Assembly: GCA_032622095.1 (NCBI GenBank)
Contig: CP136066.1
Location: 204,188,978-204,252,977, forward strand
Source of the DNA: Siphonodentalium dalli
Lineage: Eukaryota; Mollusca; Scaphopoda; Gadilida; Siphonodentaliidae
DNA: 64,000 nt
Reading direction: 5' to 3'
The notes beneath the pieces are model-generated. The model did not search any database, was not told the origin of the DNA, and worked only from the letters and a program-made list of their open reading frames with translations. This document shows positions 43,766 to 55,006 of the stretch, one piece after another; position 1 is the stretch's first letter, and each line of letters begins with the position of its first letter. The position numbers were made by a program, and so were the translations under genes.

Positions 43766-44234
43766 TCATTGTTATAAACGAAGTACACACGGTGACTATT
43801 ATAAACGAAGGACACACGGTGACTATTATAAACGAAGTACACACGGTGACTATTATACACGAAGTACACACGGTGACTATTATAAACGAAGTACACACGG
43901 TGACTATTATAAACGAAGTACACACGGTGACTGTTATAAACGAAGTACACACGGTGACTGTTATAAACGAAGTACACACGGTGACTATTATAAACGAAGT
44001 ACACACGGTGACTATTATAAACGAAGTACACACGGTGACTATTATAAACGAAGTACACACGGTGACTATTATAAACGAAGTACACACGGTGACTATTATA
44101 AACGAAGTACACACGGTGATTATTATAAACGAAGTACACACGGTGACTATTATAAACGAAGTACACACGGTGACTATTATAAACGAAGTACACACGGTGA
44201 CTATTATAAACGAAGTACACACGGTGACTATTAT
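43766..44234. repeat. Minisatellite, 27-bp unit, about 17 copies
   Basis: Unit GGTGACTATTATAAACGAAG+TACACAC with very few variants. The length is a multiple of three, so open frames of 160-177 codons run on both strands; these are treated as by-products. Confidence 0.97.
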
Positions 44235-45175
44235 TGGTGAAATCGTTGTCGTAATATTTATGAGTATCAGTAATAAGTCCCGAATATTGTGGCTCTCATG
44301 TGACTGGGGATGGACGTCCGGTTAAGTGTAAGTTCACACAACTGGCAAATATTCATGAAATTATTTATAGCTGGGTATCTGTTGAACACTTTTCAATGGT
44401 AAATCATTCTGGAGATTGTCTCGGGTGCCATTTGTGTTCTTATGTTTTAACTCTTGAATAGGAAATGAATCGTCGATTGTCAAAGTTGTCAACCACTCTA
44501 CTTATTAGGATCAATGGGGTCATTCGGAAAGTAGTGACATCCTGTATATTTATGCTGCCGTGTCTGATGAGTATGACAAGGCGGATTAAATTGTCAATCG
44601 GTTCCGACCTGCTAATACCGTAGCAATTTGCTTCCAGCGGTTGACAACACCGACAGTTTTATCCATATATTTCAACATAATCTGACAAAGATGAGCGATG
44701 TGAAAGACACGTTCCTTCAAATTTCTCGGATATGGCAATGCCAAACCGGTTATATACTGGCTCTGCTCCAGTTCTGGGTAAATCCGACTGGAATAGCTAC
44801 GCAATACTTGGTCTGGAGAAAATACGCGTGTCTCCTATTACCAAAATAGTTGTGTGTCGGTATAAATAACTTTTCATGCGACCCATGCATTATGACACCA
44901 CAGAACATACATAGCTTTACCAATGGCAGATATCGCCTGTATAATTATTATCCAATGCTTCAAACTGGCGCTATTTTTAGTTATGTAGAAATCTGCGACT
45001 GCATAGAGATTCCAACACTCGCCACAATGGCTACATCGCGTTGTTGATACTAAGTTGTGATTGGTTGCGACTGCTTGCTTGTGGTAATATGGATCATCCC
45101 AAATACTCCAGACTCAATACAGCGTCACAGCTGTCGAGTCTGTGTTTTAACAAGAACTGTGGTCAATATTGTCAA
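44235..45175. other. Unassigned sequence
   Basis: The minus-strand frame at 44586-44804 (contains YPELEQSQYITGLALPYPRN) has protein-like composition but no recognised family; it might be an exon. Nothing else seen. Confidence 0.3.
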
Positions 45176-45464
45176 GCCAATGCATTCTCTTATATATGCG
45201 AGACTCCCTATGGGTCTAAACAATTCTTTAACAATTGTTATCATTTTTTCTCATTATTTCTTACATTCTTTAACATTTTTTATCATTTCTGTTCATTTTT
45301 TCTTACATTCTTTAACAATTATAAAAAATAATACAAAATTTGGTTAGGCCAATGCATTCTCTTATAAATGCGAGGCGACATATGGTCGACTCGCATATAT
45401 AAGATAATGCATTGGCACAGGGTCTTCGCAAATTTTAAGGAAGCTCTAGTCATGGAAGGGTTAA
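45176..45464. mobile_element. Family C MITE, left end lost
   Basis: Two palindromes (about 45177-45215, degraded and cut short, and about 45352-45417) around the 'ttcttacattctttaaca' AT spacer. It ends 'ggaagctctagtcatggaagggTTAA' (45461-45464). Confidence 0.65.
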
Positions 45465-45944
45465 ACTACCCTTATGGAGCCCCTCACAGACGTCAGCAGA
45501 CGACACTCAGCAATACAAGCTTCCACCTGCTCGGGGCTCCCTACAGGTTTTTGCTCTGCTCGGAAACAACACGATGATTTGGTTGTACGTGCTATATATC
45601 GTTCCTTTGATTCGAACTCCCTTGCGGCCTCTATACTGGAGTACGGAAACGCGGTCTGCAAAGCAAACATTATCAAACATTCAAAGGCGATAGCAAATAT
45701 CCAAAGAAGGGCCACAAACTAGTTCCTGCTCTAAAGAAACTATCATATGGAGATCGTCTTCGATCGTTGGGCCTTATATCTCTAAAATATAGACGCGCGC
45801 GAGGCGATTTAAAATAAACATTCAAACTAATACACGGACTATATAATGTCGACAAAAACTTACCATTCAGTTCAGCCATCGACTCGAGAACTCGTGGTCA
45901 CGAGTATAAACTACAAATGAACCAGTGCCACAATGACGTTCGAT

Positions 45945-46756
45945 TTAAAGGGGTACTGTACACTAAATCTCGCATTCTATATATGTGACCCGCCATATCA
46001 AATCCAGTCGTAAGTCGGGATTTTTTTTACCCTGTGCCAATGCATTCTCTTATATGTGCGAGTCGACCATAGGTCGCCTCGCATATATAAGAGAATGCAT
46101 TGGCCTAACAATTTTTTACAATTTTAATAATTTTTTCTTGTATTCTTTAACAATTTTATAATTTCACCCTTACAGAGCCCCATACAAGATGAGCAGACGA
46201 CACTCTTATATATGCTTCTATATATGTGTGGGGCTCCCTGCAGGGTAATGGATGTTTTTTATGTTATGTCCTAGAAATTGTAAGAAACGTTTATTAAAAA
46301 AAATGATAAAATATTGTTAGGCCAATGCATTCTCTTATATATGCGAGGCGACATATGATCGACTCGCATATATAAGAGAATGCATTGGCACACGGTAAAC
46401 AAATCCCGAGTTACGACTGGATTTGATATGGCGGGTCACATATGGGAAATTTTCTTTTATACTCAACACAATACATGCAACAAATGAATTAATTTGAGCC
46501 ATGGATTAGTGCAAAATACAACCATGCGCTCTATGAACGATGCAACAACTTGGTAATTATCATGAAAATGAATTTATGACTAGAGTTCATTTTTCATTAT
46601 AATTACCATGTTTGTATCGGTCATATAGAGCACATGAGAGTATTTTGCACTAATCAATGGCTCAAATCCATTCATTTGTTGCATATATTATATTATGTTG
46701 AGTATAAAAGGAGATGGTCCTAAATATGACCGGTTTAGTGTATAATACCACTTTAA
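45945..46756. mobile_element. TTAA foldback MITE inserted in LINE
   Basis: TTAA at 45945-45948 and 46753-46756, with ends AGGGGTACTGTACACTAAA and TTTAGTGTATAATACCACT. Its body is a long foldback (arms about 46453-46578 and 46586-46713, 'tcttttatactcaacacaat' and inverse). The LINE reading continues on both sides, which fixes the insertion. It is itself interrupted by 45985-46439. Confidence 0.8.
45985..46439. mobile_element. Palindrome-module MITE, family D (GTGACCCGCCATATCAAATC ends)
   Basis: Terminal repeats GTGACCCGCCATATCAAATC and inverse (over 25 bp), flanked by ATAT on both sides. It carries two 67-bp palindromes (about 46038-46104 and 46321-46387) and the AT spacer. A short 'gagccccatac...ggggctccc' piece (46164-46246) interrupts the spacer. 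The same internal cassette as families A-C, with entirely different ends. Confidence 0.85.
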
Positions 46757-46894
46757 CTTTTTTTCGTAGAGGATATTGCAAACCTGAAATAAACAATCTT
46801 CCTCAAATTGTTCTTGACGTAAAGGAAACAAAAGGTTTCAAACGACGCCTAGATGTTTACATGTACGATCAAAGCTACGTTTATGACGATTAAC

Positions 46895-47280
46895 GATAGG
46901 CTTACTAACCACGGACTTGCATGCCAGATTTATCGTTGGATATAAGTCATTGCGACTTATACATCCATATATGATTTATGACACACGATTGTCACTGCAT
47001 CGGTTTGCATCCTATGTCGAGAAACTATAGTATTGTTAGGGACTATGCGTGGCTTTGGCTGACAAATTCACATCATCACCACTAGTCACGGCATTATAAA
47101 CATAAATCATGCCACTACTTCGGTTCCGAATGACACGATAGGTCCATATATAGGTAGAGTGATGGCTGAACACTTCGACATGATATTCAACGATGTCTTT
47201 CCTATTCAAACGTCAACACATAAGAACTCAGCTTTGCCAAAACGCATGCAACGGCACCCAGGCAATTATCAGAACAAACT
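46895..47280. other. Unassigned sequence
   Basis: Probably includes LINE 3' flank; no other feature recognised. Confidence 0.35.
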
Positions 47281-47556
47281 GGACAATTTGTTGTTTTAGA
47301 CCAACAGAGGCATAATTTTGGTCATAAATGGTCATTAGCTAGAAATTTTCGAACGATAGGAGGTGTTATGTTGGACATTTCCAACAGTTGGAAAGCCTGA
47401 GTACCAGTTGAAAGTTCCAAACCAAGGACGGGGGTGCAAACAGAATTTTGTGAACATGCGATTAAGGTCTGGTTCAATGGTGGGGTTGCAGTTTGGGGAT
47501 GCAGTTTGTGACTATCCCCAACGGACCGTGACACTTGCACTCTATAGCCACTGACC
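47281..47556. mobile_element. hAT-type element fragment
   Basis: Shows 'ttgttgttttagaccaacag', 'ggacatttccaacagttgga' and 'ctatccccaacgga', in the same order as 38700-39395, and ends 'tatagccactgacctctg', a decayed terminal repeat. The left end is missing. Confidence 0.5.
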
Positions 47557-48760
47557 TCTGACTGACCTCTGTGGTCTCCGTTACGGTTTCTCGTTCCGAC
47601 GGACTCAGTCGTTGTGTCCCTTCGTCTTTTGTTGAAACCGTATTATTTCATACCCATACATGTATTCAACGGAATCTCAGCCATATAATACATATTACAA
47701 TGCTTGAAAATGATATTTGGGTTCATTTGACCTTATTTGGCAAAATATGAAAATATGCGTTGACTGCGCATGCGCGCATCATTGATCCACAGTCACACAA
47801 TATCTGGTGTTTAAGAGATTGTATAGTGAGGGCAATGACCATTCCAAAATATATTCATTGGATAGTAATAATGAAATACAGAAGAAGCAACAACATTCCC
47901 CGATGACATGCTTATGACGCAAATACCCATTATCGGTATCCATGGCTGCTTTTTCGTGGAATTGATGGCGACTAGAATGGCGACGTCATGCTCTCTCTCT
48001 ATATATATACAACTGGGTTCATTTATTAAGTTATAGTAATAGAACTCGAGCAAGTTCATGACATTGGTCGAAAACCTTATGTATATAAATGATTAGGAAA
48101 GGACACCGTTCTAGCGGCTAAACAGGTTTTGTTTTCATAAAGTATCACTTTTGACAAGATGTTATCCATAAACAGGCGAGTGACTGCTGGTTGACCTTTT
48201 AAGGGTTTCATGGAGATCGGATGCTGATTTTATAGGTGATTGTTAACTTCGAAGAAAAATATGGACAATCCGACAATTGGTCACCGAAGAAACACCAAAG
48301 GTGTTTTCTTGATGGATCGAATATGAAAACTATAAGTATTGATGATAGATCTGAAAATCACCTTTCTTTGCTACCAGTGTTTTTGTTTGGATCGGTTTGC
48401 CATATATAGATATTCAACTAGCCGAGTAGCCGCCTCGGACTACCCAATTGATCGGACCAAAGAGTGGTACATATATAACTGAAACGGTGACACGCTCAGC
48501 TACTGCATACAGCAGCCTTCCTGTATCTCCCCATAGTGTGACGGCCGTGTACAGAACTAGATTAGGCGAATTTCAAAGAAACATGAAACCAGGGAAACAA
48601 TGCGTGAACGGGAACCAGAATTGCAAACATTAGGAAAATAAAACCGAGCTTTGATCTGAAACACTGTGAATAGACGTGACTAGATGATTGATTGAACCAG
48701 GTCAACGCAACCACCAGTCTTGATGCTATGCAGGACCACAGTGGACCGTGAGCTATAAGC
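47557..48760. other. Unassigned sequence
   Basis: No gene, RNA or repeat family recognised, apart from a short (TC)n(TA)n run at 47993-48009. Confidence 0.4.
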
Positions 48761-48764
48761 CGGA

Positions 48765-48830
48765 CTCAGATCCTTCAATTAATGTCTCGCGCGATAGGAT
48801 CGCCTTAGTGCAACTCGGATAGTAATGTAA
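48765..48830. repeat. Fragment of dispersed repeat family J
   Basis: 'caattaatgtctcgcgcgat'+'aggatcgccttagtgcaact' matches 53928-53970. See 52895-53135 for the fuller form. Confidence 0.5.
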
Positions 48831-48941
48831 TGGTTTATTACTCAGAAACAATATGTGCAACGTGAATAAGAACAATAACATGACTAAACTACACTCAATA
48901 TACAGAAATATAAGCATCACAATATCGCCATTACCATGAAC

Positions 48942-49078
48942 ATATCACCACCATCGTCGTCGTCACCAATGGTAGTATCATCGTCAGTGTCGTCATCATC
49001 TACGTCATCATAAACATCATCATTATCATCTTTATCATCATCATTATCATCACCGTCGTCATCATCAGCAGCAGCATA
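48942..49078. repeat. Imperfect (CAT/CGT)n trinucleotide tract
   Basis: Mixed atc, gtc and ttc triplets. On the minus strand it reads as a poly-Asp frame, which is expected from the repeat and is not called a gene. Confidence 0.85.
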
Positions 49079-49260
49079 ATCCTACACCGCCCTGACGGGA
49101 CCCACTATATGCAAACGGGGTGATACATTATGGGACACTGATCTATCGCAGTACAGCGGTAGACCTATTCTATCCGGGCGCACACGGGAAATTGGTGATG
49201 TTCACCCATTAGTCACCTCGATAATGCATTTTATCTTCAGAAAATTAGAGGATAGAGAAA
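49079..49260. repeat. Dispersed repeat family J and neighbour
   Basis: 'cctacaccgccctgacggga', 'atcgcagtacagcggtagac' and 'ttctatcc' match 52950-53100. 49190-49245 ('gatgttcacccattagtcac') is the inverse of 56650-56708. Confidence 0.5.
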
Positions 49261-50300
49261 CTGAACAGAATGGAAAAAGTAACTAGAATGCACTCAGAGA
49301 GATGCCAACGTGCGCAAAAATGTAATAAACCATAATTTAAAAAATAATTTCTCTGTATTTTACTTAATTTATTTAATTTAATTTAATGTTAGCAAAAAAA
49401 GACAATTACCATTTCTCATTTCATCACAGATAAAAGGCAAATTACTATATTAATCATTTAAGTAATTAAAACCAATTCCATGTTGCCGAAAGGATGATAC
49501 TTTAATATCGATTACATTTTTTTCAGCGGCATATTTTGATTTTCATTTTCCGATAGTCAAAGTTGACCAAAGGAGCAATTATAAGAAATAACTAGAGGTC
49601 AGATTCCATGGAATCAGATATACTTCCATGGTATCCCATTCCATATGTATGTTATGCGTATAGGTGTGTTCCTCTCCATTCGAATTCATATTTGTGCTGT
49701 GTGATCTGATGGTGGACTTGCATTGACATTTATAAATAAGATATATATTCCAAAGGTTTATGTCATTTAGTTCGACCCACCGTGGATGATTAATGACATT
49801 CTATTACATCATGGTCGTGACCAACTGAGCCAGCTTTCACCCCAGCCAAACAATTCATTTTTATTCGGTAGGGATACATTTTAGAGCTATTATAACCCCT
49901 CCCCATTATAACCCCTATCATATTCAATGGTCATTTGGCGTGTCTGATTATATCGTAATCGACATGTAGATCAAAACGGCGCAAAGCATATTAATGTACC
50001 ATAACTCTGTTATTTCGCGTTTATTTGATAGTTCTTTCAGTTTCGGATTCAGAATCTTTTAGTTTTTTATTGGCGGAGGAAAGACCGCTTGGTTAATTAA
50101 TTAATTAGTATTCAATGCGTTATCGCTACACAATAGTCATTAACGTCTTTGTAATAGAGTTAACTGTAATCGAGAGATAACTATATCAAAATCGATAATG
50201 CTAGCTGAGTGCTTACATGTCCGCTCTAAAACTAATGTTGTCCTTATATACTACCAAATACATGCAGTGCTCAAAATATAAAACACTTGTGTCGCGATTT
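49261..50300. other. Unassigned AT-rich sequence
   Basis: No gene or repeat recognised. Confidence 0.4.
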
Positions 50301-50304
50301 TCCA

Positions 50305-51190
50305 TTTTTTCCCGTTTACGAGTTTCGGCGTAATTTACAAAAAGCCTCGACCCTCCCCGTGGGGTACGCCACCTCTCCGTTGGACAGGTTACTTTTATAG
50401 TAGAGCGGACATACCAATAGTATATCGGTGAACATATTCATGCATTTGCCTTGCTCATTGATAAGTCCGTTTGCATTTGCATTTGAGTAATATTTATCAC
50501 CAGTTAACATTACACGCTACCAGGGTTAAACCGTCCACTCTGAAACTTTGAAAAGCATACTAATCTTGCGTTTAGATACTATTAATGACATCCACTCGTC
50601 GAAAAGTTTTTATCTCAATATCTGATTTTCGAAGTAATTTTCCCCATTTGATTTTCGGTGGATTTGCCAAATCTGAACCCACCCCGACACAAACACTCCG
50701 TTGAGCGGGTTGCGTTTATAGTAGAGAGGTCAAATTTTGGAGGCGTACCTACAGTATACCGGCTTACATGCCACTGCATTAAACTCGCTCCTTCATTAGC
50801 CCGTTTGGATTTGGGGCTAAAAATATGTTAGTGATATACTACTGAAGTATGCATATTTATGTTATATAGCGTTGTCACGAGTAAACCGTTCCATCTGGAA
50901 AATAGAAAATCACACTGTAGATGCGCGTGAACACTACCCATCAGATGTACTTGTCAAAATTTTTTTATCTCGATGTTTGAATTTTCCCCCCTTTGCAATT
51001 TTCGTGGAATTTTCATAAAGTATCAACCCACCCCGACTCGCATTCTCCGTTGGGCAGGTTACTTTTAAAGTATAGCGGTCAAACTGTTGGGACGTACATA
51101 CAGTATGTCAATGTACCTGCTACGACATTATCTTGCTCTTTAATAAGCCAGTTTGGATTTGGCGTGAAAAATAGGTGCAAAATTTCCTAA
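50305..51190. repeat. Diverged tandem array, ~350-bp unit
   Basis: Three diverged units start near 50305, 50640 and 50990. They share 'cccaccccgac', 'ctccgttgggcaggttac', 'ttttatagtagagcggtcaa' and 'tctcaatatctgattttcga'-like stretches in the same order. The last is shortened. Confidence 0.75.
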
Positions 51191-52555
51191 CCCCGTAACA
51201 CGGAAAGTCCTGGGAAAAAACATTTTTACGCGGTATATTCGGGTCAGCATCACTCGTCCAATTCGGAATATGCAATACAAAATTTAGAGCTCAGTACTTA
51301 TAAAAAAAAAAAAAAAATTGGTTTATTCATCCTGGTGTATAGTGTGTCTCTATTTATGGGCGGTAACTCCTCAGGGAAAGAGCGGACACAAGTTTTGATG
51401 CCCGTGGGCAGTAGGGCATATCGAGGCGTGCATACGGTCCAATTTTCGATGCTCTGCTCCTTATAATTTCCGAGATAATAAAATGACATGTTTTCATATA
51501 AAGGGAGATAACTCCGCGGGGTAATCGCGGACAATATTCGTTATGGGCCAAAGGCATAGAACTCATTTACCCCAACATACTTACCAACCTTCAGTTTTCT
51601 AATCCTAATACTTTCAGAGATTTGGGCGTTGCAAAAGTGTTGAGTATAATAATAATAATAATAGTGAAAAATAATCGTAAAAGGGACATAACTCCGCCAA
51701 GAAACATTGGACCGACATGCGGATACCTTTATTTTTGGTAGACCTCAGATGCCTACATATTCACTACAGGTTTCGTGTTTCTAGTGCAATTACTTTTTGA
51801 GTATTTCCAAATAAACGGAAAACGGCACCAGTACAAAAACAATATACTTCCTTGGTTACACCATGGAAGTATAATTAATACCATTTGTGTAAATATTGAT
51901 AGCAGCCAATATGCAACAATACAAATCAATAATTAATCAATAACGATCATTTTATGTAATAATAAACTCTTCAAACGGTGTTTGTGTCAACAAATGCGTT
52001 TTGTTTTGTGTTACGTCATTCGTCGTATTTGACCCGGAACTCGGCTGAAGGTCAGGCTATTCAGCCTGTTGCGTCGAATTACGAAATCGCGTTTTGAATG
52101 TCTCTCCTTTCCCGCACGATAAAAAGAGGTCTTCACACGAACCAAAAATGATAAACTTCCCAATTATAAGTAAAAATACCCATATGAAGGAGTCTATGTA
52201 GGTCCCGAAGGAGTCTATAGACTCTTTGATGTAGAGTTCTGATGGAGGAAATGTAGGTCGATCTATTTTTGTCATAACTCTGACGTATTTTGACCTGGGA
52301 GAAAAAATCGAAATCGAGGCTCACTACGAGCATGCCAGTTTTAAATATAGAAACAGGGAATCCCGACAAATGGCGATATCGGCGGCAAACAAATAATCGA
52401 AAACATCACATAAAATAAACATAGCAAAAACGCGGCACAATAAAAATGTCAGAACGCCACGAGGTTTTACGTCGTTTTTGGTGACGTCATGGAGTGAAAC
52501 GGAGTAGGGTGACACCAACGTACCTACTAATCTGTCTGATCGCCATACTGTTGCG
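51191..52555. other. Unassigned; 'gggagataactcc' motifs
   Basis: Contains 'cggtaactcctcagggaaag', 'aagggagataactccgcggg' and 'aagggacataactccgcc' at 51360, 51500 and 51680, a motif common in molluscan non-coding DNA (recollection). Minus-strand frames at 52057-52728 lack a recognised family. Confidence 0.4.
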
Positions 52556-52745
52556 CGAGCGCACGTAACTAAAGACAATGTCGATTTGAGACTATAGACG
52601 CTTCCCAAAATATTAGTCCTAAGCAGAATGAGGTCGCCAGAGGGTGGTTTTTGTGATGCTCGCCCGCTGTGTGTGATAGCGTCACTAAATTCACCCTCTG
52701 GTGGCCTCATTCTGCAAATGACAGACACACTTTGTGCAGGCTTGT
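52556..52745. repeat. Inverted-repeat element, family G, copy 1
   Basis: Arms 52623-52646 (GCAGAATGAGGTCGCCAGAG...) and 52692-52715 (inverse) pair with two or so mismatches. Flanks 'cgtaactaaagacaatg' and 'acagacacactttgtgcagg' are shared with the copies at 56040-56610 and 56745-56885. Confidence 0.7.
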
Positions 52746-52894
52746 CGATAGTGCGTTTCTCAGCACGGTTTCATGTAGTTATTTATTATCAGACGAGTCG
52801 TTGGTAATCAAGTAACAGTCATATTATAAAATGCTCCGTATGCATTAAAGCAACACGTTTTGCTGGATACATTCCTTCTATATACGACTTGCTT

Positions 52895-53135
52895 CCCTCC
52901 TATACTACCACAAAAACCCCAACACCATCGCTCACGGGATGCGCAGCCCACGGTAAATATGGTGCCATATTAGGGGACGCTTACCTCTCGCAGTGGGCGG
53001 TAGACTTATTCTACCCTAGTATCGCCCTAGTGCAACCCGCACTCCTACACCGACCTAACCGGATGCATTCCATGGCAAACAGGGAGCCATATTAGGGGAC
53101 TCCCATCTCTCGCAGTCGGCGGTATACCTAATATG
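52895..53135. repeat. Dispersed repeat family J, two tandem units
   Basis: Two units of about 110 bp, each with '(a/c)cggtaaatatggtgccat'-like sequence, 'attaggggac', 'ctctcgcagt.ggcggta'. Pieces also occur at 48765, 49079, 53925 and 54410. Confidence 0.65.
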
Positions 53136-53231
53136 AATCGTACGTAACACGTAGTGGAGCAACCACACATGATGTGCCTCAAAGTTGCCTTTTTTCGGCT
53201 ACATAACGCTAAGAATAATTTATGTAACATC

Positions 53232-53380
53232 ATGCAGTGGTCACGACGGAGACGACATGCCAAATTGACAAATCTTGTCTGGATTATCGTCATGATTTCT
53301 TCATTTTTCGTTTTCATTAAGCTGACCAACGAAATTGGTCCAAATGAAATTAATAGACTTAAATCACATGTGAATTCTTC
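53232..53380 (+). CDS. Possible first coding exon, type II membrane anchor
   Basis: Reads MQWSRRRRHAKLTNLVWIIV, then MISSFFVFIKLTNEIG. It has a short basic cytosolic tail (RRRRHAK), one hydrophobic segment of about 17-18 residues (14-31), then a polar stem. It ends exactly at a strong splice donor, TCTTC|GTAAGT (53381). This is the N-terminal plan of Golgi glycosyltransferases and sulfotransferases, but no catalytic part is seen, so the enzyme class is open. The frame extends upstream to an earlier ATG at 53154; 53232 is chosen because it places the anchor near the N-terminus. A longer overlapping minus-strand frame (53045-53455) looks like chance. Downstream exons were not found. Confidence 0.33.
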
Positions 53381-54770
53381 GTAAGTTGTGAAGTTGTTTC
53401 TTTCATTTTTATCGCGATGGTTCATTTCCAATTCCGCGTTTTTTGCAATCTCCACACGGTTGCTAACCGGAAGTCACGTGACAATTTCTCCAAAATCTAT
53501 ACCCGCGATCTTGAAAAATCACTGATTGATATAGAACAAATTATATGACGTCATTCACCTGCCTTAGGTATAAGCACCCCTGGTGGTTGCTTTTATACAC
53601 TTGGTGCACACGGTGAATTCAGCCAAGGGTTAACCCTTTCTATTCTAAGTACTCAAGTACCACCAAAAGTAAAGATTATTCAAGCCCCATGGCATAATAA
53701 ACTAGTAAGACATAAACAATAAAATTTGTTTTGGGAACATGCTCTGAAAAAAAAACCAGATTATTATTTTTAAATATTCTCTCAAAAGTTAGTGGGTCGG
53801 TGGCACTGAGGACTGGGGGTGTAAATGCCACGTAAAATCATTCAAAACGGTATTCATTATTCATGGAAATTTGTCTTTACTGATATCCCAATTCTCATTG
53901 GTAGCACATATTCTTAGATCGTTCAGTTAATGCCTCACGCGAAAGGATCGCCCTTGTGCAACCCCGATACATACACTGACTGGACATCTCGGGATTCACT
54001 CCGTGGCAAACATGGTGCAACTTCAGATTACAATAGTGTAAATGTTGTCCATAGGCCTCAGTGCAAACATTGTTTACAATATAAATCCTAGGTTTACAGT
54101 TTTCTTTAAATCTGAAAGATTGACATTAATTTTGCAGAAACTTTTTATGCAAAAAAAAAAAATCATGTCCGTCTAGCAGGGAATTCGCCATTAAATCTTG
54201 TGTTTTCTTAACTAGTGTCAGAACCGCACTAAAAATAATGTCATATTTTAGACCACACCACACAATTTTCAAACTTCACTACAAAGTGTTCCTGTGCCAT
54301 TGGCTGTTTGATCTATGGGAAATCACAAGGAAGAGGTGTGATGATTTTATTTATGCAAAAAACACAAAAGGCTATTGGCGCTTGAAAAACCCACGAAGAT
54401 AACACTTTTCGTCGCAGTGGGGCGTTGGACTTATTCTCATATATTCTGAACGGACATTCGACTGAGTTCAACTGCATGTCTGATTGTCCCAAGCTGTCGT
54501 TGCCATGTTGGTTGAGATTACGTCTCATCTCGCTCTCGTCATTAAACTGACATGGTTAGTTGTCACAGAACGCATTCCGCCCTCGTCACTAAACTGACAT
54601 GTTTTTAGTTGTCACAGAAAGACAGCACATCTTTAATTTCAAAGTGAAATAACTTCTTACAGAAACCATCCACCGACAAGCAATTCAGTCATATCATACC
54701 CAGATATACGAAAACAATGCAGAGTAAACCATTTCGTTTTTTTATTTAAAATTATTTATTGTAAAGCAAA
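53381..54770. other. Unassigned; repeat family J scraps
   Basis: 53925-54015 and 54410-54440 match pieces of family J. Otherwise nothing recognised; it may be intron of the gene suggested at 53232. Confidence 0.35.
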
Positions 54771-55006
54771 CCCTTTGATTGCCAGGGGCCGATCTCATCG
54801 TCCCTAAACCTACAAAATAAGTCTGTTAAAGAATATGAGGATAAATTATTAAAATTGTAAAAAAAAAAAAAAAAAAAAAAAAGTTAGGCCAATGCATTCT
54901 CTTATATATGCGAGGCGACCTATGGTCGACTCGCATATATAAGAGAATGCATTGGCACAGGGTATATGGGTTGATACAAAAATCGACCTGGCACTCAAAG
55001 GGTTAA
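54771..55006. mobile_element. TTAA MITE, family B, short copy
   Basis: Starts CCCTTTGATTGCCAGGGGCC and ends CTGGCACTCAAAGGGTTAA (55006). It has one palindrome (about 54889-54955) and an A-run. The left TTAA is not preserved. It is an internally shortened relative of 27220-27686. Confidence 0.75.

Larger units (their letters stand above)
45474..46894 (+). pseudogene. LINE reverse-transcriptase C-terminus, split by a MITE
   Basis: The plus-strand reading gives LAASILEYGNAVCKANIIKH and IANIQRRATN. After a frame change near 45720 it gives VPALKKLSYGDRLRSLGL, ISLKYRRARGDL, then an in-frame stop, then TFKLIHGLYNVDKNLPFSS. The sequence resumes beyond the inserted MITE with ITN-like 'PEINNLPQIVLDVKETKGFKR' and RLDVYMY (to about 46894). 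This is the conserved C-terminal stretch of CR1/L2/jockey-type LINE reverse transcriptases ('LEYGN.VW...', 'QRRATK', 'LKYRR.RGDLI'). Strongly 5'-truncated and decayed. 45476-45547 shares a 'gagcccc...agcagacgacactc...ggggctcc' stretch with 46164-46246. Confidence 0.75.

Noticed and set aside
43707-44325. Frames of 160-177 codons on both strands
   Set aside because: Translation of the 27-bp minisatellite; equally open on both strands.
48942-49078. Poly-Asp coding stretch on the minus strand
   Set aside because: Imperfect trinucleotide microsatellite with no coding sequence on either side.
53045-53455. 136-codon minus-strand frame
   Set aside because: No family resemblance; it overlaps repeat family J and the better supported plus-strand exon candidate.
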